From contig JARDYH010000002.1 of the NCBI GenBank assembly GCA_029215795.1, forward strand, positions 66,379,001 to 66,443,000: DNA of 64,000 nt, in the 5' to 3' direction. This document shows, one piece after another, positions 1-10,004 of this stretch. The DNA comes from Anniella stebbinsi. Lineage: Eukaryota > Chordata > Lepidosauria > Squamata > Anniellidae. A program made the position numbers and the translations under genes. Every line of letters starts with the position of its first letter. Position 1 is the first letter of the stretch. The notes below the pieces were generated by a model that was given only the letters and a program-made list of their open reading frames with translations, was not told the origin of the DNA and ran no database searches.

Positions 1-40
1 TTTTAGTAACTGTACAAAAACAGACAATTCTTGTTAAATA

Positions 41-164
41 CAGTATCCTCCTCCAAGCTGGTTCTCTCCAGATGTGTTGGATAAAACTCCCAATGCCCAG
101 TCAGCATGACCAGATAGGAATCACAGGCAAAGTCATTTGGAAAGGATCAGGTTGGGGAAGGCTG
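41..164. mobile_element. hAT-like palindromic MITE, degraded copy
   Basis: The copy begins near a degraded CCTCCTCCAAGCTGG and ends with GGTTGGGGAAGGCTG. It contains CTCCAGATGTGTTGGA followed by AACTCCCAATGCCC. The better copy at 56047-56182 has the same ends and the same internal phrase. Both halves are roughly inverted, as expected for a non-autonomous DNA transposon. The outer boundary is uncertain because the left terminus is mutated. Confidence 0.55.
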
Positions 165-660
165 AAATACATAGAGTTCTAAGTTTTTTTTTTAAAAAAA
201 GTCATATTCCTCCTCAGTTTATTAATCTTCACAAGATAATATCTAGCTGAGCTGGAGTCTAGATCCACATTGTATATTGTATCTTCTATATATTTTCTCA
301 ATTAATTCCCAAAACCCGTGTCAGACTGTTAATGATTTTTCCATTTAATTCACTAATCTTTTGGATCTAACTATTAGCTCATGCGCCAATGTGCATGGTG
401 GGTGGGGTAGGTGGAGAAGGGTTTTTCACTTCTCCTGTAATTGCTAGTTATTTTATATCATCCTCCTGAAGTTTCTGAAGTCTGAAAGCCCAAAGTAAAA
501 TTGTTAAAAGTCCTAAAGACATTTCCATCAAAGTCCATTGGAGTTCTACTGATAAAAATTCTGACCAGCAAAATATCTCAACCTATGCCAATATGAGTAA
601 GATTTCCTAAAACCTTTGTTGGGTCTCTCTTTTCCTCTTCCTTTTCTGCAACGTTTTTGT
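165..660. other. AT-rich intergenic DNA, no feature seen
   Basis: No coding potential, tandem repeat or recognisable element was found here, apart from short poly-T and poly-A runs near 186-200. Confidence 0.6.
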
Positions 661-689
661 CATTAGGTATTGCTATGTCAATGAGGTAG

Positions 690-1436
690 TTGTGTTTTTC
701 TTTTATATGTATGACTGTTGTGTCTGATCGCTTGCAAAGTATTGTCTTGTCCCAGAATTGTTCTGTCCCAGCATAGCATGGCTTGACTTGACTTGTTTGA
801 GTGTGTGTTCCTCTCGTTATGAGTCTTGCTCACCACGTCGATACCGTCGCTCATGCATCCATAGAGACAGGGACAGATGATCTGTGAAGGAGTATTCCTG
901 TTGCCACTCTCATTATCGGGACAGGAGTCCATGTTACCACACCTCTAGGGCTTCGGGACACCATCACGATGTTCAAGCAGGGGTACATCATGCACCCAGC
1001 ACTCAAGTTCGTCCTCCTACTCCACAATCTGTCACTCTGCCAGCGTCTTAACTACCATCAGCTCAAAGAAGCCATCCCCTGCCACTGCCGATTATGGCTC
1101 TAGGCCCAATGACTGGAAGATCGGTCGACCGACATTCTTCTGTCAACACCGAGGGCTCTACCCATCGACAGGATGCTCTTGCACTAATTCCATGGGTCAC
1201 TGATGAGGAGGGAGATTATCAGTCTGATTCCTCTACCTCTTCTTCCATACACCTGTCGGCTCAATCCCCAGATGCTGACCTGACCATTCCAAGAGGGATC
1301 TCGCCATCAGAGGATCTTGGACAATTTTCCAACCAAGTTCGGCGCATGGCACAAGCTCTAGGGCTTACGGTGGAGCAAGATACATCTACCACCCAAGACC
1401 CGGTCTACGATGCGGTGGCTGCAGAAACCTAATGAC
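690..1436 (+). mobile_element. DIRS-like retroelement gag (ORF1) remnant
   Basis: The stretch 1094-1432 is open for 112 codons, ending in TAA. Its last third reads SPSEDLGQFSNQVRRMAQAL and then DPVYDAVAAET. That arrangement (an acidic Ser-rich segment, then an E-D-L-x-x-F-x-x-Q-V-x-R-M-A-x-A-L helix, then D-P-V-x-D) is what I associate with the ORF1 C-terminus of vertebrate DIRS-type elements. Upstream, 690-1090 on the same strand reads as Ser/Arg/His-rich protein broken by stops. No reverse transcriptase follows, so this is an isolated, decayed fragment. A related, larger remnant lies at 61.1-64 kb. The family assignment is from memory of motifs, not from a search. Confidence 0.5.
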
Positions 1437-3290
1437 CGGTTAGGTTTCGGCCTTTGTCCAGCAGTAATTCTGCGTTATTGCCTTTCCAGGACTAAATGAA
1501 TGCACTTGGAGATCAGAATTGCTGTAGCAAGGTGTGTTTCTTTCCACCAGTGATGTGGAGATGACTTTCTTTTATAGAAGCTCCTACTGCACAGAAAGGT
1601 TTCAATGCTACCTTTTGTTAAACGCAAGCAAAGCATCTGAAAAGCATAGCCATTGAATTCTGCACAAATAAGCTGTGATGTGCTTTGTTGTAACCTTATC
1701 TAACCATTTACATTTCTATAGCACCTGGCTGTCAGAGTTACACTGTGCCAAAAATATATAGAGAGAGGAGATTCAAGAGTTTTGTGCATTTACTAGTTCA
1801 AAAGCAATACAATCAGAGAATAAGTGTATTGGAACTGAAAGGGTTAAAACCAGTTAATAATAATAATAATAAATGGATGTGTAAACTTATTTTAAATTGC
1901 TTATTTTCATAGTGGCTTTACTGTACATGGCAAGTTGCAGAGTGTCTTAAACTATTACATGTTACCTTTAATACGTAGTGTACAGCTCTGTATGGGGTCT
2001 TTCTTTACTTAAAAGTACGCAGTCCTCTTACCTTTCTCCCCTGGAAAACCTCTTGCACAGCAGTTAGCTAATCAGTTTAAACTTCTTCCCTTTGCATGCT
2101 GCAAACCCTCACACATGCGCGCACACACACACACACTTTTAAATAAAGCAACACTCCATAAAGAGCTGCATCTTATGTCCTAAAGGCATGAAGACAGATA
2201 GCATCAACACAGGATCCATATTCCAATAGACAAGGAATAGCCAGATTCAAATAGCCAATGAGCCACACTCATTTCAACAGATGTTACAGATGAGTTTTTT
2301 TTTTTTAACGATTAGTACTTGGAGATGTACAGGTGGGAAATGGAAAATTTTGGAAACAGCTGGGATGTTTCTTAAAACAGGACAAAGCCAAGGCTTAATC
2401 CAAGAGGCTTGTTTTGTCTAGCACACTTGTCTTCAACAGCTGGGTTGGAAATTATGACTCATGTCCAACATAAGATGAGTCACAATAGAACCACCATCTA
2501 CTTTCTTTTAAAGATGTTGTGGGAGGAGAAATAGAATGAAGAAGAAGAAGAAGAAGAAGAAGAAGAAGAAGAAGAAGAAGAAGAGGCAAAAAGTGCAGGA
2601 GGAACATATGTGGTTTAAAAGCAATGAAAAAGGCCCCCATATTGTGGTTTGGGATTAAAAGGGAGTCCGAAAAAGTGGTCTAATGGAGAGATGGTGCTAC
2701 ACTGAGATGAAGGAGGAAGAGGAGAGTTAAAAATGAGAGATTTACATTGATCACATCCTGTTGCAGTTGATGGTTGATATTAGATGCAGATATTAGATGA
2801 CTAGATGTGTCCAATCTGGGACGTACATTTCATTTCACTTCATTTTTGTCTCTCATTGCTCCAATACTAATTTTCATGCATTTAGTATACAGTTGTGCTT
2901 TGTCCTATAATTGCTAAGATTTTATTTTATTTTCCTTACCAATTGTTGGATTTGCAGAATTGCATCCATTCACATCCTGATGAATTTGATGCAGTTTGCA
3001 ATGAAAAAAGGTGAAGGCAGTAGAAACAAGATCATAAAGAAACCAGGTATTTGGATTGTGAGCAGGTGATTTTCAGCTGCAGCGTTTCAATAAAACATTA
3101 TTGAACATAGCGGGGGCCTTGTATCCAGAAAATATTCTTTAGACATCATTCAGTGTGACATTCCATTTGGCAGGGAACTACACTTCTTCATGGATCTATG
3201 TTTGATGATTCAGATGATGGAGCTACTCAGGATACAGACTATCAATGCAGCTAAAATGAGGGTAGGTGGGTGATGGGGAGGAACCCAATG
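1437..3290. other. Intergenic DNA with three short microsatellites
   Basis: A (TAA)n run lies at 1855-1873, a (CA)n run at about 2122-2136, and a 48-bp (GAA)n tract at 2538-2585. No coding region was recognised. The Leu-rich minus-strand frame over the GAA tract is simply the translated microsatellite. Confidence 0.7.
2538..2585. repeat. (GAA)n microsatellite
   Basis: About sixteen uninterrupted GAA units lie between GAAT and GAGG. It is a pure trinucleotide tract likely to vary in length. Confidence 0.95.
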
Positions 3291-3299
3291 ACAAAGACT

Positions 3300-3640
3300 A
3301 CCTATGGCAGCACCATTCGGGACTCAGTCACTTGTGATATATGCCATCTTCCATCAACAATGCCCTTCTTCATTCTACATAGGGCAAACGGCACTCTGCA
3401 GGGAAAAAAATGGACAGAAATCTGACATCAGACGTGGCAATATTCATAAACCAGTGGTAGAACGCTTCAGCTTCTCAGGATATTCTGTCACTGACCTTAC
3501 AATGACCATTGTGGGAAACAAAAGAAAACATCTTCAAAGGAAGATTAGAGCAAGAGGCTGTTGAATTAGAATTCATCAACAGATTTAATCTATCACCAAA
3601 GGTTTGAATAGGATAATGGATTTTTATTGCACTATATTTG
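3300..3640 (+). mobile_element. Penelope-like element C-terminal fragment (GIY-YIG endonuclease)
   Basis: An 86-codon open frame at 3304-3564 reads VIYAIF, then FYIGQT, then a basic stretch, SDIRRGNIHKPVVERF, GYSVTDL and a KRKHLQRKI run. This order matches the GIY-YIG nuclease domain at the C-terminus of Penelope-like retroelements: Y-A-I, then Y-I-G-x-T, an R-x-x-H-K-x-D-I segment, a P-V-x-x-H-F segment and a G-H-S-x-x-D segment. After a stop, FINRFNLSP and a frame-shifted KGLN follow, as in the family's conserved tail. The upstream reverse transcriptase is missing, and the frame has stops and shifts. It is a 5'-truncated dead copy. Confidence 0.65.
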
Positions 3641-4170
3641 GCATACCTTGAGCATCATCAACCAAGCATTTTATTGCACACTTGTTATTGGCCAATCACA
3701 TTTTTTCGCGGGTCTGTTTCATGATGCCATCCACATCCTGCGCGTTTCCCCCTCCTTCTGGTCTTCTTTCCACAACAACAAAAAAGGGAGAGAAGCAGGT
3801 TCTCAGGATGCTAAAATACTTTATTTCAAAGCCCAACACATTTCGGCCTGTGTTGTTTTTTAAGGCCTTCTTCAGGGGGTTGATAAATACTCCGAACAAG
3901 ATGATAGTCTCTTACGATAATTAGTGGCGACTTTCTTTCCGCAACCAAATAAAATTCGATTTTCTTTTGAAAGTGAAACGTGCCACCATTTCCTGCTATG
4001 CGCAGGAAACGCAGTGCAATAAAAACACCTACTGAATGGGCCACATGGTCATTGTTTACTTCCTCTTTCTTCCCTGTGTGAAGGAAGGGGAAATATTGTG
4101 GGACAGAAGCAGAAGGGGAGAGGAAAGCAATGGTAGGGAAACGCAATCCCCCCCCCCCCCCCCGTCCAAT
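3641..4170. repeat. Dispersed repeat copy shared with 37765-38110
   Basis: Several phrases recur at 37.8-38.1 kb in the same order: a TTTTATTGCA..CTCGTTA-type segment, CGCGGGTCT/CGTGGGTCT, a C-rich stretch, CAGGAAACGCAGTG/CAGGAGATGCAGTG, ACTGAATGGGCCACATG, and GTTTACTTCCTCTTTC. About 110 bp unique to this copy (near 3790-3900) includes TTTTAAGGCCTTCTTCAGGGG, which also occurs at about 18370-18391. This suggests a composite. A 16-bp poly-C run sits at 4148-4163. Confidence 0.55.
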
Positions 4171-7060
4171 GACACTTTTTGTGCCAGGATGTTTGTTATC
4201 AGAAGCAGTTGCACTATAAATTATCACTGTTAAGGTGATTATCACCGTCAGTACTTTAAGCATTGAATTTCTTTCCAATTTCACAATTCTTCCCCGCGTC
4301 CCCCCCATATATTATGTATAAAAACAGACAAGACCTGAAACTCTCCTTAAACCCCATGAATCTGATGAAGCAGTCCACAAAAGCTGATGCCAGAATAAAT
4401 TTGTTAGTCTTCATGTCACAAGACTGTTGTTTTTATAGACAAGAATTGTCTGTCTGGTGCATTATTGTTGCACCAGAAAGCATTTCCGTGTTGTTGGTTT
4501 TATGGATGACAAGCTTTTATTAGGCAAACATGAAACAGATACATGGAAAACTAAACCATATACTGTAGTCGAGAAAATCAGAGCCGGTGTATAAAATTAA
4601 ATCTAAGACTGGATCCAGTCTAATTAGACAACACAGAGGAATCACCTTTCACTTGAAGATAATTCACTAGGAGGATCTATTGGTGCACGTATACTGTATT
4701 TGTATTGTGTGGGTTAATACAAAAGATCACTTTTACATCATTTGCTTTCAACGTTTCAGAAAGACATTCCAAAAGCAAATTAAATAGGCTAGAACCTCTC
4801 AGAGAAAGCCCAATTGTTTATTGCAAGGAAGAAGAGCTTCTTCGATTGCTGTTGAGAATAAACTTGGGTTTTAGCTCACTTGCCAAGTATTCCCAGGAAG
4901 GACACCCTGTCCATGAGTGGAAATGTATTGCTCTGCCTTTCCCATTTTGCAGACCTGGTGGTGTCTTTTCTTGGATCCGTGCCCAGCAATGTTCTTTCTG
5001 AAAAGCTTTTCAGTTGTGTATGACTGTGATATCCGACAACAGATGACAATCCCTGACAGGAATTACAGGAAGAATTTGCTTGGGAAATATCATCTGTTAA
5101 ATCCTTCTACGATTAGTTCTGCTGCTCCTTATTAGTATTCCATCACACTTTAAGAATGGCACTTCATGAAACTAAGAGCACATAAATAGTGTTTTCCTAG
5201 TTTTGTGCAGTTTTGAACAATGATAATCTATTTAAAAGTCCAGGTATCTATATCTTATTTCTGAACTCAGGTTTTCTAACAGAATGCTGTCGTAGGCCCA
5301 TTAACATGGAGGCTATCTATCTATTTTCTTTGCCCTGGGATGGCTCCAAATCCATGCTGTGTCGGTTATATGATGCAACTACTGATTCCGAGCCAGTCCA
5401 GGGCAAAGAACTGAAGATGCAGAGCAGAAAAGTCAGGGATTTACCCCGACTTTTCCTTCCCGAGCAAGGTCAGCACAGCTCTTCCCCATCTGTTCTTGCT
5501 TGGGTGCTGCTCTGGGGTGTTCCCGAGTGGAAGGCAACCTGCCATTGGTCACTGGAAGCCACGGGAGAGGGAGGCGGTGGACCTGACAAGCCTAATGGCT
5601 GTTGAAAAGCTTGTGCTGCCTCCCTCTGTCTGGATAACTTGCCACCACCCCGTACCAGGGAAACTGCGGGGTTTGGCATCGGGGCAGCACCAACTCGGCA
5701 CCATGAAAACAGCCCCATGATTATACAAATAAGGTATTCATTCAAATCTGAACCATTGTGATGTCACAGAATATTCACAAACATTACATTTATTCAGGGG
5801 TAAACTGTCATCACAAGGGACCTATGGGCAGAAGTACCTATCAGAGTACCTTCTATCAAAACGAGTAAAAAATAAACAAAAAGTATATCCCCTATGTAGT
5901 ACTTTGATATTTTGACTAAAAAGTCACATTGATAAAGGTCAACAACTTCTGTATATACAAAATGCTAAGGCGATACATGGCAATGCATGGCACGGAGGTT
6001 ACAAGCTATGAGAAGAACTTTGTGTGGCTAAGCAACAGGATATATAAACACAGCTGGGAGATGGGGGGAGTGGCTGGGAGGGAGCGGGATGGTGGTGGCT
6101 GGGAATGGGGAGCCCAGAGAGGAGGCCAGGTGGCTCACTGGCGCTGAGCAGTACTCAAGTAAGTCCCACGGGTTGTCGGGCAGGGGTGCGGGGAAAGGGA
6201 GTGGCTGAGAGGAAGCCAGGGGGAGTATATGGGAAGGGGGAGTCCAATGGGTTCCCAGTTGGCCTCGTGCCTGACTTTGCCAGGCACCGCAGAAAAGCCA
6301 GAAAAGTATGCTACTGTATAATAAAGTATTAGAGTGCGGATGGTTTGCGTGAGTCAAGCTAGTTGGATTGACCCTTAGAAACATGTGACCTCTCCATAGT
6401 CATACCCCATTATTGCAGATCAGTAGGAGGATGTTTTTAGGCCCAGACATCTTCCCCCAGCCATATAATGCAGGCAAAACTTGGCAATTTTCTGAGGTTG
6501 TCTGAAGGTTGCAAAATGAACACTGGGGAGTAATGAAAGCCATTGTGAGAATGATAGCATATGATAGTTTGAAACACTGCTTAACCCAATATCCACATGA
6601 CACATGCATACAATTCAACTCCTCCTGTCAGTAGAATGGTGGTGGTGGGGAAATGATTCTTCCTCCCCCTACAGTTCTCCATGCATGCTCAAAATCTGTT
6701 CCAGAGGATTGGGGGCCCCTCTGGAGCAGATTTAGAGGGGGGCATGGGAGAAGTGACGAAGGATTTTTTAAAATCTACACACAGTGTAGAACAGTGGAAG
6801 GATTTTTTTGTTAAACATACATGTTTTTGCTGGCATTTTAGGGGTGGTGGCAAAATCTACATTGGAATATTTCAGATGAGTTTTGTCTGAAAACGAAGTT
6901 CAAATAAGTTTGAACCAGAATAAGTTTCCATTTTCTCTCAGGGCGCAGCTAAATATGACATAAGCCGTTGTCACTTATGTACTGTTTCCAGCTTGGGCAG
7001 GCTTCAACATGCCCTATGGTCTATTTATATTACAAACTAATTGTATTTTCGTATCTGCAG
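4171..7060. other. Intergenic DNA, no confident gene
   Basis: A 98-codon open frame at 4705-5001 follows a plausible 3' splice acceptor (TTTCAACGTTTCAG, near 4746-4760) and encodes a protein-like Arg/Leu/Glu-rich stretch, but no family is recognised. The segment 5390-5720 is relatively GC-rich and looks like a decayed dispersed repeat. Other frames here are short and unconvincing. Confidence 0.5.
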
Positions 7061-7598
7061 ACATATTGGCAGATGCTCCTTGCTTATGGTATCACATTCT
7101 CATCCCATGTAGGACCGTGCAGAGGGGGGGCCAGTGGAGCCAGTTGGCCCGGGGCCCATGATTTTGAGGGGGTGTTCAAACAAGGAGGTCCCTCCCCAGG
7201 TTTCGCTACTGCTTCCACAGCATAAGCGGCCCATCGAGAAGTGAGGAGCCCATCCTGCGGAAACAGCACAGAAGCAGTCCATCGTGAATACCATGGTCAG
7301 ACTAAAAGCTGTAGAGGGCCATGCCGCATGCAGGGTGGGGATATATCTGCCTTGAGGTGTTGTAGAACAGGTTTAATATGAAGGTGTTATGCAGAACAGA
7401 CATGTTGGTGGGCATTCCCCCTTGGGGCGGCCATGTTATCCTCCTTTTTGAAATGGGGGGGCACACACTTCCCATCTGGCCTGGGCATATTGCCAGCTCT
7501 GCACGGTCCTGATCCCATGACTCCTAAATTAGCTCCAGAGGAGCTTCATAAGGAAACCCTGATTCTACTGTCAGGTTCCTCCAGTGAGGAACACATAG
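7061..7598 (+). pseudogene. Decayed gene of unknown identity, candidate exon A (split by a MITE)
   Basis: A polypyrimidine-type acceptor (TTTTCGTATCTGCAG) precedes 7061, and a GTAAAG donor follows 7598. Between them lies a 402-bp transposon (7110-7511) flanked by the 8-bp duplication ATCCCATG. Removing the transposon and one duplication copy leaves 128 nt open in one frame. It ends with TPKLAPEELHKETLILLSG and SSSEEHI and leaves one nucleotide (phase 1). The downstream candidate exon at 7856 is open only in the frame that accepts this phase. No signature domain was recognised. The transposon insertion in coding sequence implies a dead gene, unless the exon call is wrong. It could also be a chance open stretch in intergenic DNA. 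Confidence 0.4.
7110..7511. mobile_element. hAT-like non-autonomous transposon, 8-bp TSD ATCCCATG
   Basis: The left end TAGGACCGTGCAGAG and right end CTCTGCACGGTCCTG form a near-perfect terminal inverted repeat. The element is flanked by perfect direct repeats ATCCCATG at 7102-7109 and 7512-7519. An 8-bp duplication is the hAT superfamily signature. The interior is non-coding and partly GC-rich. Confidence 0.85.
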
Positions 7599-7855
7599 GT
7601 AAAGCCAAAGTGTTATAAGAAACAATGTTTTTTGCAATGTTAAAGCAACATTCTGTCATTCATGAAACTAGTACATTTGAGCGTTGTGTTTGCAGAATAC
7701 TTCCCTGAATGTAGCCCTGGTTTGAAAGGCATTCCCAGGACAACGTCTACCTTGGCATTTGGTGGAGCAGGTAACAAAGCATATTAAAACAAATGCCAAG
7801 TACTCCATAAGGATGCCCACAGCCTGTAAAACAGAGAAGGGTTTTGCTTTTTTAG

Positions 7856-7953
7856 GAAGCAAATCTAATGGTGAACAGGCTGAAGTGTCAGTAGGATCTG
7901 TGACAAGTTCATCTAAGAAACCTGCCAAGAAAAGGAAGCACACAGCTCCATGA
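7856..7953 (+). pseudogene. Decayed gene of unknown identity, candidate exon B
   Basis: The acceptor GGGTTTTGCTTTTTTAG ends at 7855. Only one of three frames is open, and it continues phase 1 from exon A. It encodes a hydrophilic Ser/Lys segment ending in SSSKKPAKKRKHTAP, which resembles a basic nuclear-localisation-type stretch, then TGA at 7951-7953. The stop could be the true end or a CpG-decay mutation (CGA to TGA). A weak donor (CTT|GTACAA) seven nucleotides downstream of the CCA codon would also leave phase 1, matching candidate exon C. The identity is unknown. Confidence 0.35.
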
Positions 7954-8582
7954 GCTTGTACAATCCCATAAACCTCTGATGATGACATAGGACAAGCAGC
8001 AGGGTTTTTTGTTTTTGTTTTGGTGGGGTGTTGCTGTTAAGAAGACTAGAGCTAGATCTACATTAGTACTTATAGCAGTATTGAAGTGCACTGATAACTG
8101 TTGGGGCACGTTCCACATACCGCTTTCATACTGTTGTTTCCTGCTTTTTATTCCATATTATTCAAAATTATGCAACAAATGTCATTGTGTGTCTTACAAG
8201 GTATACATGTGCAAGAGGTATATAGTGTTATGGGATCGTAATGATTTGACACAAGGTGTAGATCTGGCCTAGGAACGCACCAGTATGGCTGTTATTCCTT
8301 GCAATGGAGATCACTGTCTGTAGCTGCCCTTTGGGAAAAAACATAAACTCACAAAGAGGATTTTCAGATGGGCAGGAAATCATGTTTCCTTACTGTTGCG
8401 CTACTTCCTGGTTCTCTTTCGCAACAGGGAAGAGCAGAATCACATGGGGAAGAAAGCAGCGACCACATGACCCATTCAGTTTAGTGGGACAGCACCCTCT
8501 AGTGGTGCTTTATAACACAACTTATCCTGCACATAGAAGGAAATAGGGACAAATATTGCTATAGCTCAGAAAAGTTGGGGGT

Positions 8583-8937
8583 TTGGGATCTTATTTTGTG
8601 ATGGAAAAAAGAGCAGAAGGAGTGGGAGACATGCACTGTGGGGAAGAAGAAAGAGCAAGGGAGATGGAGCAGGCAGAGGAAACATCAGGGCCTGCTCCAG
8701 TTGGACTCCCATCCTTCAGGAGCAGGACAACCCCATCAGCCCTGTTGCTGGTCTACTTTTTTTCCCTCTCTCTCTCTTCCCCCCCTTCCCTCTCCAACTC
8801 TTTTTCCTCATGTGTCATGTCTTTTTTAGATTGTAAGCCTGAGGGCAGGGACTGTCTTCTTTTCTGATTGATTGTAAGCCGCTCCGAGAGCCTCCTTTGG
8901 CTGAGGAGCGGGGTAAAAATACAATAAATAAACTGAA
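8583..8937 (+). mobile_element. Retroposon fragment with (AATAAATAAA) tail
   Basis: The end reads ATTGTAAGCCGCTCCGAGAG, then GGAGCGGGGTAAAAATACAATAAATAAA. This is a short hairpin-forming 3' end (GCTCC/GGAGC) with an A-rich repeat tail, typical of LINE or SINE 3' ends in squamates. The upstream 8755-8810 is pyrimidine-rich. An L2-like LINE begins immediately after the tail. The family is not fixed. Confidence 0.5.
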
Positions 8938-9873
8938 ACTCAATCCAGACAAGACTGAGACGCTGTTAGTGGGTGGTTCCGCTGACCGGATGGAGGGTGT
9001 TCAACCTGTTCTGGATGGGGTTGCACTCCCCTTGAAGGAGCGGGTTCGTAGCTTGGGGGTTCTTCTAGAACCATCTCTGTCACTTGAGGCGCAGGTGGCC
9101 TCAGTGGCACGGACTGCCTTCTACCAACTTCGGTTGGTGGCCCAGCTACGTCCCTATCTGGACAGGGATAACCTGGCTTCAGTTGTCCATGCTCTGGTAA
9201 CCTCCAAGTTAGATTACTGCAATGCACTCTAAGTGGGGCTGCCTTTGAAGGTGGTTCGGAAGCTGCAGCTTGTGCAAAATGCAGCGGCCAGATTGATAAC
9301 CGGAACCAGTAGGCTCGAGCGTATAAGACCTACTCTGGCCCGCTTGCATTGGCTGCCTGTATGTTTCCGAGCCCGATTCAAGGTGCTGGTTTTAACCTAT
9401 AAAGCTTTACATGGCTTGGGACCACAATACCTGATGGAACGCCTTTCCCGACATGAACCTACCCGAACACTATGTTCAACATCTAAGGCCCTCCTCCAAG
9501 TGCCTACTCCGAGGGAAGCTCGGAGGTCGGCAACAAGAGAGAGGGCCTTCTCTGTGGTGGCCCCCCAATTGTGGAACAATCTCCCTTATGAGGCCCGCCT
9601 GGCACCAACATTGTTATCTTTTCGGCGCCAGGTCAAGACTTTCCTCTTCTCTCAGGCATTTGGTAATATCTGAGGAGCCTGGGTTTGTTTTGTTTTGTAG
9701 CTTTTTGAAGTGTTGTAGTGGTTTTAAATGTACAGATTGTGTGTATGTTGTATGTTTTTGCTGTTTTAATTTTTGTATATTGTTTTTAATTGTTTTTAAT
9801 CCTATGTCAACCGCCCAGAGAGCTTCGGCTATGGGGCGGTATACAAATGTAATAAATAAATAAATAAATAAAT
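8926..9873 (+). mobile_element. L2/CR1-clade LINE, 3' part of the reverse transcriptase ORF plus 3' UTR
   Basis: One frame runs from 8897 to 9673 with a single stop (TAA, 9230-9232). It encodes LNPDKTETLLVGGS, LGVLLEPSLSLEAQV, ARTAFYQLRL, QLRPYLDRDNLASVVHALV and LDYCNAL, and after the stop VGLPLKVVRKLQLVQNAAAR, LHWLPV, FKVLVLTYKALHGLGP and ERAFSVVAPQLWNNLP. This is the C-terminal RT and post-RT region of vertebrate L2-type LINEs (RT thumb and tail, with the N-terminal endonuclease missing). The 3' UTR ends in a small hairpin (ACCGCCCAGAGAGC...GGGGCGGT) and a TAAA-repeat tail. The stop replaces the Tyr codon of the conserved CNALYVG motif. It is 5'-truncated and inactive. Confidence 0.85.
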
Positions 9874-10004
9874 CAGGAGGATCACTGTGTCATCAAAATG
9901 ACCCACGAACATCTGTGAGTGTCCAGTCATGAGCACGCTATGAAACACTTGTCTGAAGAAACTCAAGGACATCGGGCAAGGGCTCTGTTAAGGGTATCTA
10001 TTGT

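Noticed and set aside
2452..2640. Leu-rich minus-strand frame resembling a signal peptide or membrane segment
   Set aside because: It is the translated (GAA)n microsatellite.
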